A stretch of 64,000 bases of DNA from Budorcas taxicolor (lineage: Eukaryota; Chordata; Mammalia; Artiodactyla; Bovidae), in NCBI RefSeq assembly GCF_023091745.1, contig NC_068921.1, forward strand, positions 10,496,001-10,560,000, given 5' to 3'. Shown in pieces: positions 35,098 to 46,702 of the stretch (its first letter is position 1; each line of letters opens with the position of its first letter). The notes under the pieces were generated by a model. The model was not told the DNA's origin and did no database searches. It worked only from the letters and a program-made list of their open reading frames with translations. The position numbers were made by a program, and so were the translations under genes.

Positions 35098-35616
35098 TGT
35101 TGCAAGATGAGCGGATCTCTGCAACCACTCTGCAGAATCTCCAAACTTTACACAGGGTCCTGGGTTCAGCCTTGTATGCCGCCCAAGTATACAGTCTCAA
35201 CAGCACTTAACTATTGCAAGGCTGAGGTCTTCCCTGGTGGTTCAGATGGTAAAGAATCTGCCTGCAATGCAGGAGACCTGGGTAGGATCCCTGAGTTTGG
35301 AAGATCCCCTGGAGGAGGGCATGGCAACCCACCCCAGTATTCGTGCCTGGAGAATTCCATGGACAGAGGAGCCTGACAGGCTACAGTCCATGGGGTCACA
35401 AAGAGTTGGACACAACTTAACAACTAACGCACATCTCAAGGCTGTGTCCTTGAAACAGCTTCTACTGTGTGTGTGATGAAGAAAACGTATTCTAAGCACA
35501 GAGGAGGGGTGGGAGCCCCCAAATGGCCAGTCCAGCTCTCAGGTCCAGAGGTCATGTCCTGTGGATGACCTCATGCAACACCCTCTCGCCCCGTGGCCAG
35601 CTCTGACAATCTCACA
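35098..35616 (-). mobile_element. Probable 3' LTR of the decayed ERV (with a SINE inside)
   Basis: On the minus strand a purine-rich tract (agaagaagggggc) ends at 35618, and the next bases tgtgagattgtc start the putative LTR at 35616. If the Bov-tA at 35225-35436 is removed, the remaining 307 bp run on to cttgcaaca at 35098, giving TGT...ACA ends. No clear AATAAA signal was seen, and the matching 5' LTR was not found, so the left border is inferred. Confidence 0.4.
35225..35436 (+). mobile_element. Bov-tA SINE inserted in the ERV LTR
   Basis: Target duplication caaggctg at 35217-35224 and 35437-35444. Full-length SINE. Confidence 0.92.
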
Positions 35617-36330
35617 CGCCCCCTTCTTCTGAGTGCTCAGCAGGGGGATTCATTAGTGTGAAGGCGGCTGGTTTGGAGGCTCTTTGGCTATTCTGGAGGC
35701 AGACATCACAGCAACAATGTAAGCAAATGCAAGAGAAAACACAGACTAAGATAATGATTCCCAAAATAAATAGCAACCTTTTCCTCCAAGAGCCCTGTGT
35801 TCCAAATGCCTGATTTATGAAATCTCCCAGGCTGGCGGTGAGACCGCTCAGGGCGTTGACTTGTGTGCTGTTCATTCGTGCACAGACTGATCAGGTATGA
35901 ACACACAGCATTGCCTGTGGATCATGGTCAGGTACCTTCTTGTGAGGCAGAAATAGCCCACAAGGGCCTCCTGTTTTGGAGAACAGTTTTTCTCAATAGA
36001 GGTTTCCATGTTTGATAAGACAGGCTTTGGCGGTTATTCTTTAAGGCTTGCTGGGTGAGTGTCGTAAGGACTGCTATGTATGCCAAAACATCCTCCAGTC
36101 CAGGGAGCGGACAGAGGCTGCAGCCCAGTGATCCTGCCCACGGGAAAGAGGATGTGGCCGGCTGACTGCTCGTGAAGCGGGGGAGGTTGGCAGCTTTCAT
36201 TACGGTGGGGTGGATTCTACCCTCTGCCCAGGGTGTAGGGGCCTACCCACCCGGACGGAAGCCGTAGCCAACGACTGGCACCACACAATCATGGGGTTCC
36301 ACTTAGGGCCCCCCAGTAATATGGGTGGTG
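35612..36330 (-). pseudogene. ERV env, transmembrane-subunit remnant
   Basis: Two minus frames lie end to end with a break between. The upstream one (35928-36200) contains GLEDVLAYIAVLTTLTQQ and the LQNRR motif (35967-35981) typical of the heptad and following segment of retroviral transmembrane subunits, then stops. The downstream one (35612-35875) has NALSGLTASLGDF, a hydrophobic membrane span (LLFILGIIILVCVFSCICL) and a cysteine-rich tail. Its TGA stop overlaps the purine tract/LTR junction. Breaks are an in-frame stop at about 35927 and loss of frame in the disulfide-loop region between the two pieces. It is not functional. Confidence 0.72.
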
Positions 36331-36474
36331 GGAACAGTCAGTGCCACCCCAGTCACTACCTTTTCATAGGATAGTATATGGCACCCAAATCTGGGAACAT
36401 CCATCCCACATCCCTAGTGCAATTGGTTTGGTTCTATTTAGAGTCGTTTTCCTGTACCCAACATAGGCATGCCT

Positions 36475-38960
36475 CACTTCAGTTCAGTTCAGTCGCTCAG
36501 TCATATCCAACTCTTTGCAACCCCATGAACCGCAGCACGCCAGGCCTCCCTGTCCATCACCAACTCCCGGAGTCCACCCAAATCCATGTCCATTAAGTCA
36601 GTGATGCCATCCAACCATCTCATTCTCTGTCGTCCCCTTCTCCTCCTGCCCCCAATCTTACCAGCATGAGGGTCTTTTCCAATGAGTCAGCTCTCTGCAT
36701 CAAGTGGCCAAAGTATTGGAGTTTCAGCTTCAACATCAGTCCTTCCAATGAACACCCAGGACTGATCTCCTTTAGAATGGACTGGTTGGATCTCCTTGCA
36801 GTCCAAGGGACTCTCAAGAGTCTTCTCCAACACCACCATGCTTCAAAAGCATCAATTCTTAAGCACTCAACTTTCTTCACAGTCGAATTCTCACATCCAT
36901 ACATGACAACTGGAAAAACCATAGCCTTGACTAGACAGACCTCTGGTCACAAAGTAATGTCTCTGCTTTTTAATATGCTATCTAGGTTGGTTATAACTTT
37001 CCTTCCAAGGAGTAAGCGTCTTTTAATTTCATGGCTGCAGTCACCATCTGCAGTGATTTTGGAGCCCAAAATAATAAAGTCTGACACTGCTTCCCCATCT
37101 ATTTGCCATGAAGTGATGGGACCAGATGCCATGATCTTCATTTTCTGAATGTTGGGTTTAAGCCAACTTTTTCATTCTCCTCTTTCACTTTCATCAACAG
37201 GTTTTTTAGTTCCTCTTCACTTTCTGCAATAAGGGCAGTGTCATCTGCATATCTGAGGTTATTGATATTTCTCCCGGCAATCTTGATTCCAGCTTGTGCT
37301 TCTTCCAGTGCAGTGTTTCTCATGATATACTCCACATATAAGTTAAATAAGCAGGGTGACAATATACAGCCTTGAAGTACTCCTTTTCCTATTTGGAACT
37401 AGTCTGTGGTTCTAACTATTGCCTCCTGACCTGCATATAGGTTTCTCAAGAGGCAGGTCAGGTGGTCTGGTATTCCCATCTCTCTCAGAATTTTCCACAG
37501 TTTATTGTGATCCACACAGTCAAAGGCTTTGCCATAGTCAATAAAGCAGAAATGGATGTTTTTCTGGAACTCTCTTGCTTTTTCCATGATCCAGCAGATG
37601 TTGGCAATTTGATCTCTGATTCCTCTGCCTTTTCTAAAACCAGCTTGAACATCTGGCAGTTCACAGTTCATGTATTGCTGAAGCCTGGCCTGGAGAATTT
37701 TGAGCATTACTTTACTACCATGTGAGATGAGTGCAATTGTGTGGTAGTTTGAGCATTCTTTGGCATTGCTTTCTTTGGGATTGGAATGAAAACTGACCTT
37801 TTCCAGTCCTGTGGCCACTGCTGAGTTTTCCAAATTTGCTGGCATATTGAGTGCAGCAGTTTCATAGCATCATCCTTCAGGATTTGAAATAGCTCAACTG
37901 GAATTCCATCATTTCCACTAGCTTTGTTCGTAGTGATGCTTTCTAAGGCCCACTCGACTTCACATTCCAGGATGTCTGGCTCTAGGTGAGTGATCACACC
38001 ATCATGATTATCTGGGTCATGAAGATCTTTTTTTGTAGAGTTCTTCTGTGTATTCTTGCCACCTCTTCTTAATATCTTCTGCTTCTGTTAGGTCCATACA
38101 TTTCTGTCCTTTGTCGAGCCCATTTTTGCATGAAATGGTCCCTTGGTATCTCTGATTTTCTTGAAGAGATCTCTAGTCTTTCCCATTCTGTTGTTTTCCT
38201 CTATTTCTTTCCATTGATCGCTGAGGAAGGCTTTCTTATCTCTCCTTGCTATTCTTTGGAACTCTGCATTCATATATTTATATCTTTCCTTTTCTCCTTT
38301 GCTTTTCACTTCTCTTCTTTTCACAGCTATTTGTAAGGCCTCCTTAGACAGCCATTTTGCTTTTTTGCATTTCTTTTCCGTGAGGATGGTCTTGATCCCT
38401 GTCTCCTGTACAATGTCACGAACCTCCGTCTATAGTTCATCAGGTACTCTGTCTATCAGATTTAGTCCCTTAAATCTATTTCTCACTTCCACTGTATAGT
38501 TGTAAGGGATTTGATTTAGGTTGTACCTGAATGGTCTAGTGGTTTTCCCTCCTTTCTTCAATTTAAGTCTGAATTCGGCAATAAGGAGTTCATGATCTGA
38601 GCCACAGTCAGCTCCCAGTCTTGTTTTTGCTGACAGTATAGAGCTTCTCCATCTTTGGCTGCAATGAATATAATCAGTCTGATTTCGGTGTTGACCATCT
38701 GGTGATGTCCATGTGTAGAGTCTTCTCTTGTGTTGTTGGAAGAGGGTGTTTGCTATGACCCAGTGCATTCTCTTGGCAAAACCCTGTTAGCCTTTGTCCT
38801 GCTTCATTCCGTATTCCAAGGCCAAATTTGCCTGTTACTCCAGGTGTTTCTTGACTTCCTACTTTTGCATTCCAGTCCCCTATAATGAAAAGGACATTTT
38901 TGGGGGGTGTTAGTTCTAGAAAGTCTTGTAGGTCTTCATAGAACTGTTCAACTGTTCAAC
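36475..38960 (-). mobile_element. BovB LINE, longest copy (2.49 kb), inside the ERV env region
   Basis: The only copy here that keeps part of the endonuclease domain: GDWNAKVG at 38857-38883, followed by RT. YADD is intact at 37250-37261 (LRYADDTALIAES). Minus frames at 38088-38324, 37707-37997, 37399-37845 and 37138-37362 cover linker and RT, separated by frameshifts and stops. The 11-bp duplication taggcatgcct lies at 36464-36474 and 38961-38971, so the borders are exact. The target is within the ERV, so this BovB is younger than the provirus. Confidence 0.95.
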
Positions 38961-38971
38961 TAGGCATGCCT

Positions 38972-40073
38972 ATGTGCTCAAATACTGATAACCCAGGGTG
39001 AGACACATGAACCCATCCCAAATCTGAGCATAACCACCCATGGCTCTGATGGTATTTTTAAGACCCTCCTTGTCAGCAGTTTGATAGCTGCCCATGTAAC
39101 TCCATTGACAAGAAAAGAATCACCACACTTAGCGTGATTGATAGTGTGTACTGCAGGCCAAGCTTCTGGATCCGTGTTGGTAATGTCAGATGAATTAAGA
39201 GTGCTAGTCCTAGTCCCTAATTTGCTGTTTCAGAACCTTCAGATCCCCTCCTTGGAGCAGACACACCCAGCATGGCCGTTCTAGTAAGCTAGAGAGGGAT
39301 GGCTGCCCACACACCCACCAGCTGGACTGATGATTTCTTTGCTGGGCATCTAAGTGGACATCCCTACTTAGAAAGTATTCCTATGAGGTGCCAATCTCTG
39401 ACTGGATACACAGGAGTGGCAAAAATATAAGGTCAGAAGACAGGTGTTTGGTAGAAACTTATAGAGGAAGGTCTCCCCCTTTTATAAGAATTGCAGCTGT
39501 GGTCTGATCCTTAGATGTTAATGTGGCTACAGCTTTAGGAACTTGATCTGGTTGCATATATTACACATGTTGGAAGGGAAGCTGCACTCTCAGACATGAA
39601 GAGATGAGCTGGGGATGGGAGGTGCTCTGGGGGTGAGAGATGCCAGACCAGGACCCCCATCTCCTCCCCTCTGTCGATGGCACCAGTTCCACTCCAGGCA
39701 CAGTACATTTCCACAGGGCTGGCTTGCAGCAGGATAATGGGATTCTGATGAAAATTGATTAGTTCCTCCTCATCCAGGGGTGCAAATAACTTGCTCCTCC
39801 CAGTAAGATGCCCCATCACAAATCCCATGATGGATGCTCTCAACAGCATAGCACTAACCCATGGTGAGCATCAGGGCAATGGCTGTCTTTACAGTGTTGG
39901 GTGTCTCAGTAGGGGTCCCCAGGCTGCCATGTGGGGCAACAGAGCCTACTAGTTGATCATCCACATGTGTTAAAGCCTTGAAAAATACCAACCAGACAAG
40001 ATAGTTTTGCCTGTTTGTAATTTAACCAACTATTCAAAAAAATAAATAATAAAAAGGTTCCAAGCAGCTCCAT
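38972..40073 (-). pseudogene. Possible ERV env 5' part (surface subunit)
   Basis: At 40073 a minus ATG in good context (gtcaccatgg) starts a short frame (MELLGTFLLFIFLNSWL) that looks like a signal peptide and soon stops. A 104-codon frame follows at 39535-39849. Position between integrase and the transmembrane remnant is what points to env. No surface-subunit motif is certain. Confidence 0.35.
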
Positions 40074-41123
40074 GGTGACGACTGCAGTGGGAGGTAGTTG
40101 CAGCAAGTGAAGCCCCCTCTCTGCCCACCCCCCAGCCCTCTGCCCGCCTTGACTGCAGCAGGAGCAGCCCCAGGAGCTGGTTCCTCTGTTGTGAGCACTT
40201 CTTCCCACCTGCTGCTTTGATGTTTCATTTCTCCTTTCTACCAACTGTGCTGCTTGTAGGTTACAGAGAAACGGAACCTCCATTCGGTGTCATGTTATTC
40301 TGCCCAGTCTTGTAAGTCATGACCTTTGAAATGTGCCCCCACCATTGTGTGTTCGATGAGGATATCTGTACACGGAACTCAGCCTCTCTGATCCCCAAGT
40401 GGTGGTGGTTTGGTTTATGTGGCGATGGGGGAAAGCTGGGGACAGGCCAGATGCAGTGTCCACACAAACCAAGGTGTGTTTATCACCTTCACATGCACAC
40501 AGGGGCCCAATATGATCAAACTCCAGTTCAGGGCACCAGACTCTTTTGGCAGTTGCCTTGGATGTTGTTTAGAACACACAGGACAACTATGATCTTGTAC
40601 CAATTCACTGCATTTCAAGGGCAACCCAGCATCCTTGGCAATATGCCATCTCATTCAGAGAACATATGTGTGCTCTTTCCATGCACCCAGTTGGCTGTAT
40701 CATCTACTGAAGGGTAAGTTATGGAGCCTGTACCTGAGTTAGCACATCAGGTTCCTGTTGACAGAGAGCGTCAGTGCCTCATGACCAAGGACATGAAAGA
40801 ATATGCCTCAGGCTCCTGCAGATCAGCCCAAGGTCTGGCTACATATTATGAACCCACAAGGGCTTCTTCATGATCATCCGCCCCTTGTCTTCCCTTTGCC
40901 CAAGTCTCAGGGTGAATCCCTTCGAAACAGCTTAACTGTCAGTGCAGAGAGTTAACGATCAGAGCTGGTGAGTGATCACCAGGCAAACCTCTTTGACTTC
41001 AACGCACTGGCTGCTGGGGTTCATTCCTGTTTCCACGTAGACGGTGTCAGTGCTGGGCTCAGTACTGACGCGGTTCCTGGAGACCTGACCCATCTGTACA
41101 GCAGGCATCAGCAGGCAGGGGTA

Positions 41124-41347
41124 AGGGCATTTCCCAGGCAGCTCAGTGGGTAGAGTCCTTACCCGCAATGCAGGTGATGCAGGAGACCCGGGTTCGATCC
41201 CTGGGTCAGGAAGATCCCCCGCAGAAGGAAATGGCAACCCACTCCAGTATTCTTGCCAGGAGAATCCCATGGACAGAGGAGCCTGGTGGGCTACAGTCCA
41301 TGGGGTCGCAAAGAGTCGGACACGACTGAAGCGGCTGAGCATGCACA
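41124..41347 (+). mobile_element. Bov-tA SINE inside ERV RNase H region
   Basis: gggcatttcccaggcagctc to gcggctgagcatgc, full length and close to consensus. It separates the two RNase H parts. Confidence 0.93.
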
Positions 41348-42011
41348 CACATATTCTACAGGGCCTAGCAGCCCCTGCGTTTCTGTGGCCAGTGGGCTAG
41401 TGGACAGGGTTCTCCGCTGCTGCAGGTAGGTGAGTCATTTCATTAAAATGAGGGGTTGAGCCCCGACAGAGAGGGAGTTGACCAAACATGTTCTCAATCC
41501 ACCCCTTGATGAGAAGTGAAGCTCGTGTTGTGACATGTGAGTCCTTTGTGAGGGAGACGTTCTGCTCAAGGAGGACAGCTGGGTCCACTGCAAGGAACGG
41601 TTGCTCTGTGAGGGTACAGCTGTCCCTTCCAGCATGGCACCAAGATCCTAGGGGCACTTTCTCCTTTCTGTGTCTCTGCCACAGTGCGTAACCCAAAGCT
41701 TCTAGAGTCAGAGACACATCTAGGTCAAACGGCAGCTCTGCCTGGGGGATTCCAGGGTTTTTAACTGCCTCATGAGTACTTTTGCTTCTCAAAGACTGCT
41801 TGCTGTTCCAATGTCCAGTCCTTAATTGTTCACATCAGTGTAATGGGTCCATTTCACTCATGGGGGGACGGGACAGATCTCAGGCTCCCACCCTTCGACA
41901 TGTATGAGGCTGTGTAGGTAGCCTTGGGACTCACTTGAAAGGTATACTGTTGCTTCTCCCACGTGAAGGCAAATTGATCTTGTGTAAAATAAAAGCATTC
42001 GCTAAGTCCAG

Positions 42012-42236
42012 TTTTGTTGTTATTCAGTTGTTAAGTTGTGCCTGGCTCTTTGGGGCCCCACGGGCTGTAGCGTGCCAGGCTCCTCTGTCCATGGGATTTC
42101 CCAGGCAAGATTCCTGGAGTGGGTTGCCAGGCCCTCCTCCAGGGGATCCTCCTGACCCAGGGATTGAACCTGAGTCTCCTGCAACCCCTGCATTAGCAAG
42201 TGGGCTCTTTACCACTGAGCCAACAGGGAAGCCTGG
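42012..42236 (-). mobile_element. Bov-tA SINE inside ERV RT
   Basis: Splits the RT just upstream of LDLANAF. Flanks taagtccag and tagtccag look like a target duplication with one base lost. Confidence 0.92.
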
Positions 42237-42449
42237 TTAGTCCAGCACATCTTGTCATACGCCACGGCGTCATGTTGGGTAGAGCATACAGGCAGAGGGC
42301 ACCACCCTGTTCAGTTCTCCACAGTCCACAGAGCCATGAGCCATTCAGCTTTTTTTAAACCAGCCATACTGGGCTTTTGAAAGCGCTTGAGCAGAGTGTA
42401 CAATACCCACTCGGTGCAGTACTTAACAGTTTTTATTTCTTCATGCCTC

Positions 42450-42638
42450 CTAGCGAAGTCGCTCAGTCTTGTCCGACTATTTGCGATCCCGTGGACAGTC
42501 CACCCATGGAATTTCCCAGGCAAGAATACTGGAGTGGACTGCCGTTCCCTTCCCCTAGGGATCTTACTCAACCAGGGATCGAACCCAGGTCTCCAGCACT
42601 GCAAGCAGACAATTTTACCGTCTGAGCCACCAAGGCAG
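42450..42638 (-). mobile_element. Bov-tA SINE inside ERV RT
   Basis: From tagcgaagtcgctcagtctt to the head complement gagccaccaaggcag. The 3' module has a small deletion (ccgtggacagtccacccatgg). Confidence 0.9.
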
Positions 42639-42667
42639 TATTCTTTGGCAGTGAACAGTCTTTGTGG

Positions 42668-42948
42668 AGAAGGAGAAGGCAATGGCAACCCACTTCAGTA
42701 CTCTTGCCTGGAAAATCCCATGGACAGAGGAGTCTCATAGGCTGCAGTCCCTGGGGTTGCTGCGAGTCGGACACGACTGAGCAGCTTTGCTTTCACCTTT
42801 CACTTTCATGCATTGGAGAAGGAAATGGCAAACCACTTCAGTGTTCTTGCCTGGAGAACCCCAAGGACGGGGGAGCCTGGTGGGCTGCCGTCTATGGGGT
42901 CGCACACAGTTGGACATGACTGAAGTAAATCAGCAGCAGCAGCAGCAG
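42668..42948 (+). mobile_element. BOV-A2 SINE, complete dimer
   Basis: Two A monomers joined by the linker gctttcacctttcactttca, ending in (CAG)n. The flank cagtctttgtgg occurs on both sides (42656-42667 and 42949-42960). Confidence 0.94.
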
Positions 42949-42960
42949 CAGTCTTTGTGG

Positions 42961-43089
42961 ACAAGGAAATGACAATCCACTCCAGTGTTCCTGCCTGGAG
43001 AATCCCAGGGACAGTGGAGCCTGGTAGGCTGCTGTCTATGGGGTCACACACAGTTGGACATGACTGAAATGACTCAGCAGCAGCAGCAG
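42961..43089 (+). mobile_element. BOV-A2 single monomer, tandem to the dimer
   Basis: One second-type A monomer with its own (CAG)n tail. It ends at a third cagtctttgtgg (43090-43101). It differs from the adjacent second monomer at several positions. Confidence 0.9.
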
Positions 43090-43480
43090 CAGTCTTTGTG
43101 GGGGCTGTGGAGTTAATGGTTCCCAGTTTGCATTGCCCCTCAGCAGTGCTTTAAGTACCCTAACCCCAAGGTGGAACTCACCAACACAGGCTTGCAGAGT
43201 TTGACTTTGTAAGATATCAGGCCCAATATGTTCTCTGATACCGGAGAGATAAAAATCTCATATTCTCGTGGAGGAGAACATCCAGTCTGCAGTCTCAAAG
43301 AGACCTTCATGACCATGACTGTTTGCCCTTCATAACCATCAATAATGCTGATGGCTACAAAGAACCTCTAAGGGTCACCATGCATTAAAGCTCCAATGTC
43401 AAGCAGAGGCATCACCTGTTATTATTGATGGGGGAGTCAGTGACTAGTGGGCTCAACATGGGGCCCTCCATTACCCCTAC

Positions 43481-44255
43481 TGCCCTCACCTGGAGGATTC
43501 CGGGCCTACATCTTATATCCAGAGGCTGGGAGGCACTCAGCCTGAACTGTGTCCCTAAGGCCTCTGCGAGGGCAGAGGGTGCTAGCAATGGTGGAGCATG
43601 CAGGCCAGGCCTGAACTTCTGTTCAGTTTGTAAGGTTCTCCGTGGGCTGACCAAGTGTTAGGTAGCAGGTCTGTCTTTCCAGGCGGGGTCCTGCGGCAAT
43701 GAGGTCAAACCATATTTGCTTCCAGGTCACATCTACTGGACATTTTATAGCAGATTGGGATCACCTTTGGGCTTCTCGAGCTCCCTGTTTGTCTTGGGTC
43801 TTTCCCCATATCCATTCCCAGGATTCATCAGTTTCCCCCAGACCAGAAATGTGTTGCCCAACATCACACATGTCTTGCCTACCACTGGGCTCAGCAAACC
43901 AGGTGAGTGTCCTTTATCAGCATCCCATAGCAGGGGCTGGTGCAGACTGGGGTGCCTTGGTTTTCATTCCTGCAGTGAATGTGGCTTGATCACAGCTTCA
44001 AAGACAAGGTTAAACACGGCCTGTCTCCTTCCCATCTCCCTAAGATGTTGCTGCGCCTCCTTGATGGATTTCCAAGGTCTCACATAACCCCTGAGCCCAT
44101 GCAGGCGATGCTAGAGGGCAGGCTGTGGTGATCTTGCTCTTTTTTTGCTGCCTGCAGCCTGGTCAGCATCACTCTCAGATCCTGTATCCACACTAACCAT
44201 GCCTGGCTACTTTCCCTGAACTTTTGCTAGAGCCTGGCAGCTTCTCAACAAACTT
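43481..44255 (-). other. Possible ERV gag end, heavily decayed
   Basis: This lies just upstream of the protease on the minus strand, where gag should be. I could not find a nucleocapsid zinc knuckle or capsid motif. Overlapping plus frames of 96 and 123 codons have no recognisable domain. Confidence 0.25.
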
Positions 44256-44477
44256 GTGCATGCATGCTAAGTCATTTCAGTCCAACTCTTTGGGACCCTA
44301 TGGGCCATAGCCTGGCAGGCTCTTTCGTCAATGAGGATTCTCCAGGCAAGAATACTGGAGTGGGAGGCTGGGCCCTTCTCCAGGGGATCTTCCCGACCCA
44401 GGGATCACACTCAGGTCTCTTACATCTCCTGCACTGGCAGGTGAGTCCTTTACCACTAGCACCACCTGGGAAGCCCC
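44256..44477 (-). mobile_element. Bov-tA SINE
   Basis: From gtgcatgcatgctaagtcat to caccacctgggaagcccc, full length. It lies at the junction between the minus-strand ERV and the plus-strand fragment. Confidence 0.93.
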
Positions 44478-44559
44478 CACAATAAGGTCAGTGGGAGTAT
44501 ATTCTCTTATCATGAATGTTCTTGAACTGGGGGCTCCCTCTGATTGGGCTTGCTGTTGC

Positions 44560-45130
44560 TGCGCTTTTCCTTTGCTTTATGCTAGGTTATGGCGAGACTG
44601 CACAAGGCATTTTGTTCGTCTTATTGCCAATCAACCACTGCGAGGCCCTCCTTGTCCCTCTCCTCGCCCTCCAGGGACTCCACCAGCCCCTCCCATCCCA
44701 GGCACCCCGCCTTCTCCAGCCGAGGCCTAAGGAACCGGTTCTATTCACAAGGTGGGTGCCGCCCACTCTCCAGGAATAGGATTCAGGCCCAGACTGCCTC
44801 CAGGGGAGGGCTGTTGGAGGTGATGGGAGGCCTCAGGTGGAGCTCACCATCTACTGGTCCCCCAGAAATAAGCAAAAGATGATGTGACGGCTCTGATTGG
44901 CACTGGAGCCATATGTGTCCTAGCGTGTGGCAACCGTTAGAGGTTTTCTGATACCCTCAGCCATCAGTGACATCCTCCAACAGTCACCATATTTTGGCTG
45001 ATTTAAGTTCTGGTAGTGAAATCCCTTCAACTTATTCCTTAGCACTTATTTCACCTAAACTTTGGTTTCAAACACACTTGAACCATACATCCAACTTATA
45101 AGAAATACCCATACATAGGTCAGAGATGGC
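44560..45130 (+). pseudogene. Second ERV fragment, protease-like, opposite strand
   Basis: On the plus strand VTALIGTGA (44884-44910) resembles the retroviral protease active-site segment with G in place of the aspartate, followed by ICVLACGN, RFSDTLS and later VLVVKS in the expected order and spacing, with stops between. The upstream proline-rich stretch (GPPCPSPRPPGTPPAPP) could be the gag-pro junction. The minus-strand provirus already has its own protease, so this is a second copy. Confidence 0.45.
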
Positions 45131-46693
45131 TTAATCTACAAAGTGAAATTGGACCACTTCTGGGCTTTTTCATTTCTTGCCTCTTTTCATCCCTTATTCA
45201 TCCATTTGTTTATTGTACACCCCTCTGTTGCAAACATTTTTATTATTTTCAAGTAATCTCTAATGGTGATTCTAAAAACCATAACTTTAAAAAAATCAAG
45301 TTTCTCTCTCAAATGGGGCTAGAGACAACAAAATCCTCCTTCCTCCCCCTCCTTTCTCCAAGCCCCCCGACCCCAATTCCACTCCTTCTAAGGGCTTCTT
45401 TGACTGACAAGCCAGCCAAGTCTCTCTATGCAATTCCCCCAGGGGCAAACACCATGTTTCTCCAGATCAATGCCAGCCCTTACCCCACACAGCATCATGT
45501 TAGAGCCTTCGCCCCTACTTCTGGTCCTAGGAGACAGGCCTAGAAAATCTTTCCTGGCATAAGAGACTCTTAACCTGGAAATATGTAACTTTAACAGAAA
45601 GATTTAAAGTCCTTTACGGAAGATCCAAGTGTCACTCCCCACCTTAGAGAAGTGTATTGTGTCTGTTTTATGGACAAAATAAGTCTTACTTCTCAAGACC
45701 AGGAACAGACATATAAAAGCTTGGTGGATCCAGAAGGGGCTTGGAAAGAAAAATGAACTTGCCTCCACCAAAGGCCCTCCCATGCTCCATCAAGAAGGGA
45801 GCAATAGCCAGAGAGAACCTGGGAAAGAAATTGTGTATAAAACAACTGGAAGAAAGCTGCTCTGGGCTCAATCATTCTTAAGCTATAGAGAACAAAGGCC
45901 AAAGGGCTTGGGCTCATAAAACTGCCAGACCGCAAAGTTAAGATTAGAATTGACAGCCCAGGTTCCTAATCCATAGTTTATACCCCCTGCTTTTTCTCCT
46001 TTCTGCTCTTTACCCTCCACTTTCAGCGTATCTCTGGCAAAATCAAAAAGAAACCTAGCATCAATCAATATGTAAGGGTCTGACCTTCTGCCCACCATTC
46101 ATCACTTTTGATTCTTTCACAATTGTTTCTTCAATTCTTGAACACTGTTCAACATCTATAAATAAAAGACTTGATCTGGACTACTCTGATTTCTATAATA
46201 AACCTCTATCGTCATTCCCTTCTAAATCAAATATTCTTCAGACCAAATACTGATGGTTTGCCCCTTCTTTAATGTCATTAAACACTGTGAATCTTTTTTT
46301 TTTTTTTTCCGATAAACAAAGGACACAGTCAAAAAAGCTATTTTCTTAAGTCTTCAATTTTAGGAATATCTGAGATTACACACACTCAAACTGCCTTGTT
46401 ACTATAATATTATTAAGAAGTCTTCTTAATAAACATAATAAAAGAGAGAGAACTTTATATAAATGTCTGTGTTCATGTGGGAGGTGCATGTACATATTAA
46501 GAGAATAGGTTTATTACTTTTATTTGGAGTTGCACCAATTTTTTGGTTCCTAAGACCAGACACATACATACACAAGAGTATGCTGTGAAAAAAACATACT
46601 TTACAAGATCTGTGGATAAAAATAAGCAATAGTAAAAAGCAAAGAGGATATCATGGCATCATTATTTTCTTACAGTTTTTACCACTCAGGACA
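45131..46693. other. Unrecognised sequence
   Basis: May contain more ERV or LTR material but nothing is identifiable. A T-run lies at about 46293-46308. Confidence 0.35.
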
Positions 46694-46702
46694 CCAAAAA
46701 TA

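Larger units (their letters stand above)
40280..43480 (-). pseudogene. ERV pro-pol remnant (protease, RT, RNase H, integrase)
   Basis: Read right to left on the minus strand. Protease: DIGA in place of DTGA at 43389-43400, then ISIIDGYEGQ and PPREYEIFISP (43240-43370). RT start: VDCGELNRVVP at about 42330-42362. RT core: LDLANAF at 41991-42011, followed by a deletion and DQFAFTWEKQQYTFQV. The catalytic box is degraded to YTDV at 41831-41842. RNase H: SLTLEALGYALWQRH near 41670-41710 and CTDGS at 41086-41100. Integrase zinc finger: CPVCSKQ near 40574-40585. Many stops and frameshifts occur, and at least six SINE pieces interrupt it. Domain order is fully retroviral. The family is not assigned. 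Confidence 0.82.

Noticed and set aside
43699..44087. 96- and 123-codon plus frames as host exons
   Set aside because: They overlap the decayed ERV region and have no known domain.
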